Source of the DNA: Lepidostoma basale
Taxonomy: Eukaryota > Arthropoda > Insecta > Trichoptera > Lepidostomatidae
Length of the DNA stretch: 64,000 nt
Direction: 5' to 3'
Assembly (NCBI GenBank): GCA_022606425.2
Contig: JAHDVF020000494.1
Span: forward strand, 124,001-188,000
The position numbers and the translations under genes were made by a program. Of the stretch, positions 41,659-51,905 are shown in pieces. Numbering within the stretch: the stretch's first letter is position 1; each line of letters begins with the position of its first letter. A model generated the notes under the pieces. It worked only from the letters and a program-made list of their open reading frames with translations. It searched no databases and was not told the DNA's origin.

Positions 41659-42593
41659 GTTGCGAAAAAACTGGGGGGTGGTCTAGAGGTGTCAGGAAGG
41701 TTTTTTTTTCTGCAATTCTTGGCGATATGGCCCAGGTTTTTGCAGGAGAAACATCTTAGGGGGCTCTTGGGAGGCACACGAACGGCAGCTAGGGATTTCT
41801 GGACGTAGGGGCCGGATTTAGGTTCAGAGCGGCTGGGGTGGTCCGACGCACCAATCAATCTTTCGTAGGTCTGGCATGCTCTCTCCAGTTCCACGACGGA
41901 GGAGAAGTTGGCTGAAATTATTACGGGGGCTAATTTGGGCGAAAGTCCCTTCCTTAATACCTTGAGGATCTCCTGGTCAGAGAGACCGTCCTCCCCAATG
42001 GTATTATTGGTGCTCACTACCCGGGCGAAGTAGTCTGCCGCTAATTCATTTTGAGACTGGCGCGAGGACCATATCTCCAGCTTCTTTGAGATGACATAAT
42101 CGTCATCCTCGAAACGCTGCAGGAACTGTGACTTAAGGAGCAACCAGTCACTGGAGGTCGTACAATACGCTCTATAGTGTGTCAGAGCGCGGCCTTTGAG
42201 GAATTCGGGAAGTACAGATGGCAACAATTGGGAGTCGAAGCGTCTAGATTTGGCGATTTCTTCTAGACGGGTGAAAAATTCGCGCACATCTTCCGCGCCG
42301 GTGAAATGTTGCACAGGCCACGATGCGAAATCAACATTCAAGGGCTGAAGCTCTACAGGGGGTCGTGTTAGAGAAACCGATGAAGAGGACACGATTGAAA
42401 GGGGGGCGGAGGTCGGCAGGTCAGCGACGGTGGGGGGTATGGTGAGTGGAACGACATCACTCGTCCGTGAGTTGAATTCCTCAGCCTGAACACGGACTTC
42501 CACGAGGGTATTCTTTGGCAATATTCCGCGATCCTTCAACGCCTTGCAAAGGGTTTTGAAATGGGCCCCGGGAACATTTACTATTTGTTCCAT
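41649..42593 (-). CDS. gag: Gag, nucleocapsid-type
   Basis: 314 codons from the ATG at 42593. The C-terminal zinc knuckle CFSCKNLGHIAKNC is a CCHC box of the CX2CX4HX4C type. The central part (WPVQHFTGAEDVREFFTRLE, then LPEFLKGRALTHYRAY) resembles capsid regions of Gypsy elements. It forms the particle that packages element RNA. The stop TAG (41651-41649) directly follows the slippery heptamer. Upstream in-frame codons to 42602 lack an ATG. Confidence 0.93.
   Translation of the reverse strand: MEQIVNVPGAHFKTLCKALKDRGILPKNTLVEVRVQAEEFNSRTSDVVPLTIPPTVADLPTSAPLSIVSSSSVSLTRPPVELQPLNVDFASWPVQHFTGAEDVREFFTRLEEIAKSRRFDSQLLPSVLPEFLKGRALTHYRAYCTTSSDWLLLKSQFLQRFEDDDYVISKKLEIWSSRQSQNELAADYFARVVSTNNTIGEDGLSDQEILKVLRKGLSPKLAPVIISANFSSVVELERACQTYERLIGASDHPSRSEPKSGPYVQKSLAAVRVPPKSPLRCFSCKNLGHIAKNCRKKNLPDTSRPPPSFFATKN
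41652..41658 (-). promoter_or_regulatory. -1 ribosomal frameshift heptamer AAAAAAC
   Basis: Read in the gag frame as A AAA AAC followed at once by TAG. A slip of one base back enters the pol frame (K K L A A S), which stays open for over 1000 codons. It matches the X XXY YYZ rule exactly. Confidence 0.85.
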
Positions 42594-42702
42594 TATAAAC
42601 AATTAATCACAAACTACCAATTCGACAATAAACAGTTAACAATCAATATACGACATATGTTTAGCCCACACAAGTCCTTCATCGAATGACAACGCCAGAA
42701 CG

Positions 42703-42720
42703 CCACACGTTTGGGCGCCA
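42703..42720 (-). promoter_or_regulatory. Primer binding site, tRNA-Lys type
   Basis: One base inside the 5' LTR, the element reads TGGCGCCCAAACGTGTGG. The 3' end of arthropod tRNA-Lys(CUU) would call for TGGCGCCCAACGTGGGG, so the first nine bases match and the rest fit with one extra A and one mismatch. Confidence 0.7.
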
Positions 42721-42721
42721 G

Positions 42722-43726
42722 TGTAATGGGTGTCTCCCTACCTCGGCTAGCGCAGAGAGCGGGCCCTTAGATCTCCGGTTTTCTCGTGAGATACTTTCCG
42801 GCTTGTCATTCGAATAGGGAAAGGTGTAAATAAATACATATGACGGAATACATGAGGGTTTATTATAACACAAAAAAATAGTTACAATAGTTATCTAGGG
42901 GCTAGAGATGTCGTACGTATAAAAAAAAGAGGCACATGGTGAAATAATGAAGAGGCTGTTTGCGGCGATTCCTCGACGGCGTGCTCGTCAGGACATCGAC
43001 CGGCGACGTCGTCCGTAGACGTTATCAGCGACGCTGACCAGAAGATGGTGGGTCAGCAAATCAATATGTAAAGCGTCACCTGGCAGACACGAGGTTCCCT
43101 AACCTGTTGGTGCTGTCTGAAGCGGCGTGAAGTGGTCCTCGCAGTTCCGCATGGTGGTGAGGTCAACCACGTTGTCGGGGCATGATGTGCGACAACACGT
43201 GGGCGGCAATTTCGGGAGCAGAGGATGGCTCGGACCGTGGCGGAGGGAATCAACCGCAGCAAGGTCGGGCTTGACAAACGGCCTGGGAGCGGATATGCAC
43301 TTTTGGCATCGCCATAGCGCAGGACAAGTTGGCAGAAAACCTGAAATAATGCCACAGATTTTATGGGCACGATGGCAAGTACCGCAAATACCTTGCTCGA
43401 AGTTATTCCATGGCGGATGAGGCTAGATGGAAACGGATTATCCCATCGGGAAAATCGCGGGTCGAAACGGCGATCCTCCAATCGATGCCGCGAAGTTGAC
43501 AGCTCAAAACGAAGTGAAGTCGGGCCGAATGGGGCTGAGAGTGAACTGCCGAGGGCGCACACATCGGGGTGAATTTAGCGCCAAATCCGAGAAGCGCGCG
43601 GGAACAAGAGTTTAAAGTAGCACTCTGGTGGTAAAAACGGGAACTAGGGGTTTGAATGGGGTCTAGAGCTAAACACTGAATATTAAGATAACCGAAAATA
43701 AATAAGAAATAGTAACTTACGTTACA
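42722..43726 (-). repeat. 5' LTR
   Basis: 1005 bp, TGTAATGGG to GTTACA on the plus strand. It contains the element's promoter by position; I see no diagnostic TATA box that I can defend. Confidence 0.95.
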
Positions 43727-43730
43727 CTAG

Positions 43731-44080
43731 GAGAGTTTTCTTTGTTCCGTATTCTCTTTCATTCTATTTTGACTTAAAGCTGGGAAGATATTCTCTTGCG
43801 TAGTGCTGACGTTATTTCTTAAGAAAATTAATTATAATTTTGTAAGTCAAATCAACATGTTATGTTTATTTAATTGTCCTTAAATTTTTAAAGGTTTAGC
43901 TTAAGTGTACGCAACAATTCATGGAAAAACATATGCTTGCTGTGAGTTCAAGAGACCGATTAATTTATAAAATGAATATAAGACATTGAACTGGAGTTAT
44001 CAACATTATGATCGTACAAGGATATTCATGTGACAATCTGCAGGATAAAGAAAGAATAGAATGAGATACAGCGAAGCATG
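43731..44080. other. No recognised feature
   Basis: Unique, AT-rich flank of the LTR element. Confidence 0.4.
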
Positions 44081-44084
44081 ATAA

Positions 44085-44275
44085 CGATAGATGGACACTC
44101 AAATTAATCTAATGGAGACTATGATAAAACAGAAGGGCTGTCTAAAGGCTGCAGAACAGATGGGACGACGACGTAACCTCAATAGTAGTGAGAATGACGA
44201 AGGACGGGAAGGAGTGGAAAGGAGTGAAATATATCCAACAGTGGAGAGAACGAGGCTAAAGAAGAAAAATAATGC
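44085..44275 (+). mobile_element. Probable LINE 3' end
   Basis: A purine-rich coding-like stretch (RDDDVTS, MTKDGKEWKGVKYIQQWRE-type reading) ends in GAGGCTAAAGAAGAAAAATA, like other GAA-tailed LINE ends. The family is unassigned. Confidence 0.4.
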
Positions 44276-44356
44276 TGTCAACTTTAATTTATAATAGTAA
44301 GTACGATTGTTTTAGTGGTTTTACTTTGTTATGTATGGAAGTATATATATGTATAT

Positions 44357-44833
44357 AATATGTATGGAAGCGAAGCATGGAACTGGCAAAAGAAGGATGA
44401 AAGTAGAATAAATGCAGTAGAAATGAGATCTCTTAGACGAATGTGTGGATACTCTTTGTATGATAGGAGGTCGAATGAAAATATAAGAAGTGAATGCGGT
44501 GCGAATGATGGTGTTATGAACAAAATAATGAAAGGATCATTAAGATGGTTTGGACATATGGAAAGAATGAATGAAGAAAGAATGGTAAACAATTATATGT
44601 TAACGATGTAAATGGAACTAGAAATAGAGGAAGACCGAGGAAAACGTGGCACGATCAAATAAATCAAATATTGAATGTCGGCCATGTGAGGAGTCGGAGA
44701 AATCGACGCGCGTGCATGACACGATGTATGAATGTTGAGGAAGCGAGAGATATATGTCAGGAAAGAAAAGTGTGGCAGTCCATTATTTCTGCCTACCCCT
44801 TCGGGGAGACGGCGTGATGGTTAGTTAGTTAGT
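44357..44833 (+). mobile_element. LINE-T 3' copy, well preserved
   Basis: Blocks MYGSEAWNWQKKDESRINA, SLRRMCGYSLYD, SECGANDGVMNK, WFGHMERMNEERM, GRPRKTWHDQIN and RRACMTRCMNVEEAR are present. One base is missing in the A run near 44588, shifting the frame. It ends GETA, TGA, TTAG repeats. Confidence 0.9.
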
Positions 44834-44881
44834 TTTTTTCAATACAATATATTTAAATTGTTGGTGTTCTTGTGCGGACCG

Positions 44882-44922
44882 TTATGTATGGAAGTGAAAT
44901 TATAAACTGGCAAAAAAGTATA
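44882..44922 (+). mobile_element. LINE-T scrap beside S1
   Basis: TTATGTATGGAAGTGAAAT and AACTGGCAAAAAAGTA match the MYGSEAWNWQ segment; S1 starts where the match stops. Confidence 0.65.
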
Positions 44923-44924
44923 AA

Positions 44925-45125
44925 AGCCTTTGTGGCCTAGTAGTAAGTACTTGTTAATCGGGAGATGCCTATTGGTGGCGATGAGGTTCGCAACCCATCA
45001 CACCGCGTCTCCCGCGGGGCGAAAAGAGAAGGATGGAGTGCCGCATCAGTAAAAGTGTGACAGTTCATTCTTTCTGCCTACCCTTTCGGGAAGACGGCGT
45101 GATGGTTAGTTAGTTAGTTAGTTAG
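44925..45125 (+). mobile_element. SINE S1, full length
   Basis: tRNA-like head with A box TGGCCTAGTAGT (44933-44944) and B box GGTTCGCAACC (44985-44995). A body follows (CACCGCGTCTCCCGCGGGGC), and the last ~60 bp (AGTGTGACAGTTCATTCTTT to ACGGCGTGATGG) plus (TTAG)n are nearly identical to the LINE-T 3' end. RNA polymerase III transcription is expected from the A and B boxes, and mobilisation by LINE-T from the shared tail. Confidence 0.85.
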
Positions 45126-45126
45126 T

Positions 45127-45325
45127 TAATTAATATGAATGAAAACGTCAGTTTTCTAGAAGTTTTATTATGTTTTATGACAATGACATGTTTCGCCCTT
45201 CGAAGGCATTATTAAATGACAAAAGACATTTGATTATGCCTTAGAAGGGCGAAACATGTCATTCTCATTAAAATATAATAAAACCCATAGAAAACGGACG
45301 TTTTCATTCGTATTAATAAATTTAA
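45127..45325. repeat. Palindrome family M, complete
   Basis: The arms AATATGAATGAAAACGTC and its complement enclose TTTTCTAGAAGTTTTATTAT and, nearer the centre, GACATGTTTCGCCCTTCG facing GAAGGGCGAAACATGTC. The plus-strand core reads TTGATTA, T, GCCTT with a GGGC partner, GAAAC, ATGTC: the hammerhead pattern with a degraded first box. Confidence 0.8.
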
Positions 45326-45383
45326 TTTTGTATTAATAAGGAATTTTACATCATTGTTCAAGGAACAATAAATATATAAATTG

Positions 45384-45690
45384 TGAAAGGATCATTAAGA
45401 TGGTTTGGACACATGGAAAGAATGAGTGAAGATATTATAGAATTGTAAAAACATATATGTTAACGATGTAAATGGAACTAGAAATAGAGGAAACCCGAGG
45501 AAAATGTGGCACGATCAAATTAATCAAATATTGAATGTCGGAGGACAACGTGAGGAGTTAGAGAAATCGACGCGCGTGCATGACACGAAGAATGAATGTT
45601 GAGAAAGCGAGAGAAATGTCAGGAAAGAAAAGCGTGGCAGTCCATTCTTTCTGCCTACCACTTCGGGGAGACGGCGTGATGGTTAGTTAG
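45384..45690 (+). mobile_element. LINE-T 3' copy
   Basis: From GTGAAAGGATCATTAAGATG to GGCGTGATGGTTAGTTAGTT. Small indels break the frame, as at GTCGGAGGACAACGTGAGG. Confidence 0.85.
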
Positions 45691-45698
45691 TTAGTTTT

Positions 45699-45798
45699 AT
45701 AAACTGTGACAAATATGTTTCGTCTTGCGAGGGCATTCCCAAACAAAGCAGTTTGAGAATGCCCTCGCAAGGCGAAACAAATTTGTCACAATTTATAT
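45699..45798. repeat. Short palindrome, M-like
   Basis: ATAAACTGTGACAAATATGT is mirrored by the end at 45798. The inner arms TTGCGAGGGCATTC face GAATGCCCTCGCAA, followed by GGCGAAAC. Confidence 0.75.
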
Positions 45799-45880
45799 AA
45801 TTTATATAAATTAAATCCAAGTTAAACCACTAAACAATCGTATTTACTATTATAATTAATTTATTTAATGGAGTCTTACA

Positions 45881-47899
45881 TTTTATTGAAAAATATATTG
45901 AATCATTGGAAGACGAGAGTACAAAACATCTTTTCAGAAATCGAATATTACAGAAAATTAAAGATAATCGCATAGGAGAACATGATACTTTGGAACAGGC
46001 ATGGGAGAAAATTAAAACCAACATTAACGACGCCGCCTCGGAAGCACTGGGGAAAAGAAATATTAACATTAATTCAATGACCAAACCCAAACCATGGTTT
46101 ACTGAAGAAGTTAAAACCCTTGCCAAAGAAAAAAGACAAAGCTACTTAATATATAAGAGCAACCCCACACCAGAAGAATACCGCAAATATAAGAATACAA
46201 GAAACAGAGTCAACGCGGAAATCAAGAAAATAAAAACAGAATATTGGGCCAAATTTTCTAAAGATATGGAATATGACCTTTATGGTGCCCAAAAAAAAGT
46301 GTGGAAACTACTTAAAAACCAAAGAAAGCCTATCAATGAATACACTCAGACAACAAAAATTCCAATTGACGAATGGGAAAGGTACTTCAAACAGCTCTAC
46401 TCTATGGACCCGGGGCACGGATACCCGACAATTAAAGCTACTGTAGAAGAAACATTCAGTGAAATAGAGAAACTGACACATATTAAGAAGCTGAAAAATA
46501 GGAAGGCTCCCGGAATCGATAACATCCCCAATGAATTAATTAATTACTCTGGCTTAGAATGTATAAAAGAGATCCAAAACATATTTAACAGGATATTGGC
46601 CGCTGGAACTATACCACAGGAATGGAGAATAAGTATAACAACACCTGTATTTAAGAAAGGGCAAAAGAAAAACCTAGAGAACTACAGAGGTATCTCCTTA
46701 TTATGCACAATGCTTAAGCTATTTACAAGTATTCTGAAAACGAAACTTGAGCAAAAGATAACTAATAGGGAAGAACAGCAGGGTTTTCGACGAAATCGCT
46801 CCACAACAGATGCAATCTTCATTCTGAGGCAACTGAAAGAGAAAGCAATTGAATATAATAAAGTAGCCTATATATGTTTTGTCGATCTGACTAAGGCATT
46901 TGACAGGGTGTTGTTAAGAGATATTGTAAGAAAATTACAGGAAGGAGGAATATTGAAGACTGTCCAAGATATACCAATTGCAAAACGAAAATTAAGGTTG
47001 ACAATGAACTATCTAGGGAAATTCGTGCAAGCAATGGTATAAGACAGGGAGATAGTTTGAGTCCCTTTCTGTTCAATCTTATTATGGACGAAATTATAGA
47101 AGAGGTAGCTGGCCTGGGACTAGGTTATAAAATGGGCAGTAAAACTGTGAATGTCATTTGCTATGCGGACGATGCCGCATTAATAGCAGAGTCTGAAGAT
47201 GACCTGCAAAGAATGTTTTACAAATTCCACACAGTATCCCAAAGGCTAAATATGGCTATATCAGTCAACAAAACAAAAAGTCTCACTATATCTAGGCAAC
47301 CCGCAAGATGTAAACTGACTGTTCATGATATACCTGTGGAGCAGGTGATGAGTTTCAGGTATTTGGGAGTGGAGATCTGCAGCCAAAGTGACCTTTATAC
47401 CGAAGTACGTGAACAAGTCAGTAAAGCCTCTGCCGCGTCAGGATGCCTGAAGAATCTGGTCTGGAAAAACAAGCACATGCGTATCGACAGCAAGATCAGA
47501 ATCTACAAAACATGCGTGCGACCCATCATGACGTACGCTGTAGAGACGCGGGCTGACACTGTGCGAACCAAGGGACTACTAAGAACATCGGAGATGAAGG
47601 TCCTAAGATCAATTACTGGAAAAACCCTCCGAGATCGTGTCCGCAACGCAGACATAAGAAAAACCTGCGAAATAGAGGATATCGTTCAGTGGAGTAGATC
47701 CAGAAGAAGATACTGGAGGGACCATGTAGCCCGAATGGATGGTGACAGACTCGCATATACAGCCGCCTATGAAATCCCTTCCGGACACCGCCCACCTGGA
47801 AGACCGCCTAAGAGATGGAGGGACAGCTGGATCTCATCATCCGACGAGATATGATTTCTGTGTCACAGATCGTCAGATCTATCAAAAGAAGTAGAAGAA
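45881..47899 (+). mobile_element. LINE-G, 5'-truncated, longest LINE copy
   Basis: The body lies between GAGTCTTACA (45871-45880) and GAGTTTTACA (47900-47909), a possible 10-bp target duplication with one mismatch. It lacks the endonuclease and starts between endonuclease and RT. It ends in AGAAGTAGAAGAAG. Copies of its 3' half lie at 34700 and 59105. Confidence 0.85.
45906..47854 (+). pseudogene. LINE-G reverse transcriptase, frameshifted
   Basis: The first frame (45906-47042) holds the RT fingers/palm start: RKAPGIDNIPNELI, NYRGISLL, QQGFRRNRSTTDAIF and motif A FVDLTKAFDRV. Near 46975 the frame shifts, and the second frame (ending 47854) continues with motif B GIRQGDSLSP, motif C CYADDAALIAES, RYLGVEICSQSDLYTEV, KTCVRPIMTYAVE and PPGRPPKRWRDSW. 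YADD is intact. One indel appears to be the only disabling lesion in the RT region. The clade is RTE-like or close to it; I cannot place it firmly. Confidence 0.9.
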
Positions 47900-47909
47900 G
47901 AGTTTTACA

Positions 47910-48990
47910 AAATTAAAACCTCGATCAAGCTGTCAACTTTACTTTGTTCTTCTAAAATATATCAAACATAATGTCCTATTTCAAATATTTATTTTTAAAT
48001 TTAAAGAACCCCATTTTTTTCCATTCATATATGTAGGTACACAAAAGAACTAAGATTTTTATTAAGCAACCAAGAATTTATATAGTATTTTAGTGTGTTT
48101 ATTTTTAATCAAATATATATTCCTTGTATGAATTACACCCATATTAAAGTTAATATTTGTATAATATTATACCTACGTAATTCAAAGAGATGCGCACATG
48201 GAAGTATTTACGCTTCAGCAATATACAATATAACGCAAAAACTTTTTATGATTTTCGTTTGTTCAACTTTTCAGCGCCTTAACGTATACAAATTCCTTTC
48301 AAATAAATACAAACATAACTATCTGTTTTCTAAATCTATTTTTTGACGAAACAAACTTTACCCATATAGCGAGCTTTCCTCCTTCCGCGAACACTTCTCG
48401 TATTACGAAAATTTCTGCCTATTCCGTTATCTTATCCGATAATGTCCTAGTTTATGAAATAAAAACTTTTCGAAACAAAAGAAAAATAAAGCCCGAACAT
48501 TGTTCTTAAGCCCATCCCTGCCACGTCGAACTTTTACAACTTACATCGTCATGTGAAGAGCGACATCTGAACAGTATGCTGTATTGTATTGTAAAAAAAA
48601 GTATAAAACAAATGTTTTCTTTTTAAATATATATGAGACAAAACACACAGTTCTTAAAGATTGTGGCCTGAAAATGCTTCACGAAAATTCTCCGGGTCTA
48701 AAATTAGATAAGTTTACCATAATCTACCCTTAATTAATAATCAAACTAATCTTTCCCATAGTCCCATTCTAGCAATGTTCCCCATTTAACTATTTTATAT
48801 ATTCCCATAAAAATAAAATATAAAATTGAACTCCTATGCCCGCCACTAAAATCTGAATTAGAAATTCTCCATAATTTTTCCCTAATGAGCATGACTCACC
48901 GTCTTAACAGTCTATCCGTCCTCGCACCCACTTTCTCCTACCTCCACACTTTATATTTGTTTCTTCATAGGTTGTTCTCTGATTTTATAT
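47910..48990. other. No recognised gene
   Basis: AT-rich with no repeat match inside the window; short open frames lack recognisable content. Confidence 0.4.
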
Positions 48991-49004
48991 TTAGTTAATT
49001 CTCT

Positions 49005-49044
49005 CACCCTGACGAAGCTCCGGCGGGAGCGAAACTGGTTGGTG
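49005..49044 (+). ncRNA. Hammerhead ribozyme candidate, family B
   Basis: CACC (49005-49008), CTGACGA (49009-49015), extra A, GCTCC/GGAGC (49017-49021, 49026-49030) around GGCG, GAAA (49031-49034), C-TG-G stem III, U16.1 and U17 (49039-49040), GGTG (49041-49044) completing stem I. All conserved bases are present and both stem I (4 bp) and stem II (5 bp) are perfect. The triplet is GTT. The sequence of the helices differs from the family A copies. Confidence 0.6.
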
Positions 49045-49339
49045 TTACCAAATGAAGTGATGTTAATACATATTACTAAAAGTGTATTATTATTTTATTT
49101 ATTATAAAATAAATTCTCTATTATATATCTAGCCTCAGTGAACAGCACTGACGTTTCTATACTAAGCATCTATTCTGTATAAGAATTACTGATCATGGTT
49201 TGACGATATTCATCCTTTGACGATATTTTAAATTCAATTAGTTTTAGAAATAAGTTTTCATATCGATTAACGCCATTCGAATCATTTGCTTTTTTGTGTA
49301 TTTTATCTCAATGTAGAAGAAGCGCGATAGTTATGAAAT

Positions 49340-49402
49340 AATATAATAGTGTGGCGGGCTATCCTCTCTGCCCACCTATTCAGAGAAACGGCGTGATAGT
49401 TA
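49340..49402 (+). mobile_element. LINE-T or S1 extreme 3' end
   Basis: GTGTGGCGGGCTATCC and GGCGTGATAGTTAAG match the shared LINE-T/S1 end only. Confidence 0.55.
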
Positions 49403-49840
49403 AGAATAATTTTATATCATATCTCTGTAAGTGTCAGTATTTTTTCTTCCACATTGCGTAAAATCCTGTGGCGCGTCCCATCACACACAGTAATACGTTT
49501 TAAAATGTGAAATTCGAACTGAAATAAATGTGTTAGACTTCCATTAGCGGCGCTATTTAGATTATCTCGATCAAGCTGATTGCGTTAAGGCCCGACCAAC
49601 GTGGGGGGCGCAAATTCCCTAGTCGTTGTTATTAAATTTCTTTTCAATTTTAAGTCCCGAGCGCCATATCGCTGTTGTGCTCCAGATCCCGAGTATTCCG
49701 GATCCGGCTCTGTTCCTGCTTCCCTGTGTTTCGGATGTCATTTCTATACACTGTGTACTACAGGGACAGGAGCGTACCGAAAAACTAAATGATCGGACAA
49801 TATCAAGAAAAAATGAATATCGAGTCAAATTTTATTGTGG
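49403..49840. other. No recognised gene
   Basis: 49560-49780 is GC-richer (GCCCGACCAACGTGGGG) and unique; it could be part of an unrecognised repeat. Confidence 0.35.
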
Positions 49841-49844
49841 ACTA

Positions 49845-50575
49845 TAGTGCAGACGAATTAGAAGTCTTAGTGGCGAAAATGTATGAGGTATACAAGGCAA
49901 ACCGTTTAATGATGAATGTCCGGAAGTCAAAGGTGATGGTTTTTGAAAGGGAAGAGGATATGACTGTTTGTAACATACTTATGTTACAAACAGTCATATC
50001 CTGTGTGAATAAAGAGAACCTGGAGCTGGTGTGTATTTAGGTAGCATGTTCACGGCGGATGGCCGAACGGATAGTGACGAAGGGTTGGTGCGGGTAGCAA
50101 GGGAAATGTAGCTCTAAAACGGTTATTAGAAACAAGAATTTATCAATGAAAGCAAAAATGGTTAGATCTAGTTCCAAAAATGGTTTGTTTATGCAGAAAG
50201 AAAATGGATGAGAGCAGAATATGTGCGGTAGAGATGAAATCCCTTAAACGTATTTGTGTTCTAACTGCTGATATCAGGAAGGTATGTAGAGCGAAGAAAG
50301 TATAATAAACAAAATTATGAAAGGATCACTGCGTTGGTTTGGACACATAGAACGCATGGATGAAGAAAGAATAGTATAAGTATACGTTTACGATTTGAAT
50401 GAAGTACGGAGTCGAGGAAAACGGAGGAAAACATGACATAACCAAATTAATCAAATTTTGAAGGTCGGCTATGTTAGGAGTCGGAAGAACGGGGTGCGTG
50501 TATGAATGTGGAGGAAGCTAGAGAGGTATATTAGGATAGAGTAGTATGGCTGTCTATTCTCTCTGCCTACCCTTC
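49845..50575 (+). mobile_element. LINE-T copy with inverted duplication
   Basis: Starts DELEVLVAKMYEVYKANRL, MMNVRKSKVMVFER, then MTVCNI. Downstream blocks (FTADGRTDSD-like, INKIMKGSLRWFGHIERMDE) are broken. A perfect 21-bp inverted repeat (49956-49976 and 49981-50001) sits in the MTVCNI codons. Confidence 0.8.
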
Positions 50576-50689
50576 CGGGTAATATTATTTTACGGGGAAG
50601 TTTTTTATTATGTCCATAAATTTAATGTTCATAGTTCTTTTATACAGGTTAGTGTGTTTAAAAGCACTATAAAATTATAATATAGTTTA

Positions 50690-50950
50690 TTTCCCTTTTT
50701 CTTTTTTATATACTTATGTTAAACACTTATATTTAAAAAAAATACATAGACATGTTTCGGACAACCAGTCTATTGCTTACATGATTTGACAGATGTTATA
50801 TGAGAAAGGACTGGTTGTCCGAAACAAGTCTATGTAATTTTATGATTATAATATAAGTGTTGTACATATAATATATACAAAGTACATAAAAAAGAAAAAA
50901 GGAAATAAAGCATCATAACAATACAAAGTATGGCGAATATAGAAGAAACT
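50690..50950. repeat. Palindrome family A, copy 3
   Basis: The left arm (TATATACTTATGTTAAACAC to GACATGTTTCGGACAACCAG) faces the right arm (GGACTGGTTGTCCGAAACAA to ATAGAAGAAACTAC). The first hammerhead boxes are lost in both arms (GAGAAAGG on plus), so only stem II and GAAAC survive. Confidence 0.75.
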
Positions 50951-51717
50951 ACAATATAGTAATGAAATAAGTACTAATTTACAGATGTGTACAGATCGTA
51001 TTATATAAATAATGTACAGATCGTCTTATATAATTCAATCAAATAGTTTATTCGATTATCAAATGTCTGTTTTTGGCACGCCTATGGTCGTGGCACAATG
51101 AAATTTAGTATCATTTCACGACGTCACTAGTGTACGAGTATGTACACGTATTGATGTCAAAATGCTATTCATTGTGCGTTTGTATAAAGGGAAAAAACAA
51201 TTTTTGTATACTCGTACGTTTTATTCTAACACACGGCAAGAGTTCGCGCTTCAAAACACCCTTGCATCCTTTGATAGACGTTTTTGTTTGCCCCTGTGAT
51301 TTCCTTAAAAGAATTTCTATTGCCGTGCTTCCTTTACTCATATATCTATCTTCTTCCTGTTTTATATTATGTATTTATTTTCCTAAATGTATGAATGTAA
51401 CCTTTTTTACAATATGTATTTAATTTAGACATTTCGTAAAGTACATGTATTTTTATTATAAACTTTCACATTGTGGTCATGAATGGAAACATTTTACCCT
51501 ATCTGGTCTTATTTCGCGTCACAATTGATATTGATTTTTATTCTCGCGGATATGTTAAGTGTTGCAAGACACAAAATCATAATATATACTACAACATTTT
51601 AGGGTTTTATCAATATGTACAATTTAACAAATTTAAATTGTTTTTTTTTAATATTAGAAACTAGCTAATTATGTTTATGATATGAGAATCTCACAAAATG
51701 AACTACACATACAAGAA
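50951..51717. other. No recognised gene
   Basis: AT-rich; GTACAGATCGTATTATATAA is tandemly repeated at about 50991-51035. Otherwise nothing. Confidence 0.4.
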
Positions 51718-51905
51718 GAGTGCAGCGTGATTGTCACACTGTTTTGGTCTGGTGTAGAATTCACGTGACAATAAAATGGCGATAGATTAGCTACCTATTA
51801 CGTGTCACGAGAATCTTATGATAGCTATAATACCCTTTACATCGATTTGGCTCATGCTGTCATGATGTAAAGAGCGATTCAACAAAATAATAATAATAAT
51901 AAAAG
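51718..51905 (+). mobile_element. SINE S2 with AAT tail
   Basis: Body GCAGCGTGATTGTCACACTG to ACAATAAAATGGCGATAGAT, 3' domain CTTTACATCGATTTGGCTCA, and a terminal (AAT)n run. The tRNA head is largely missing in this copy, so it complements 33042, which has the head but no tail. Confidence 0.8.

Larger units (their letters stand above)
35521..43726 (-). mobile_element. Ty3/Gypsy LTR retrotransposon, apparently intact
   Basis: The 8206-bp minus-strand element is bounded by direct LTRs and a CTAG target duplication (35517-35520, 43727-43730). Order in its own sense: 5' LTR, tRNA-Lys-like primer site, gag, -1 frameshift, pol with protease, RT, RNase H and integrase, a ~1.9-kb non-coding 3' region, 3' LTR. 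That domain order is typical of Ty3/Gypsy. There is no env-like frame and no chromodomain. Only two substitutions separate the LTRs by eye, so the insertion is recent. Confidence 0.95.

Noticed and set aside
42679..42873. Env-like or third gene of the LTR element
   Set aside because: Short frame crossing the LTR border; no signal peptide or membrane segment, and nothing env-like lies between pol and the 3' LTR.
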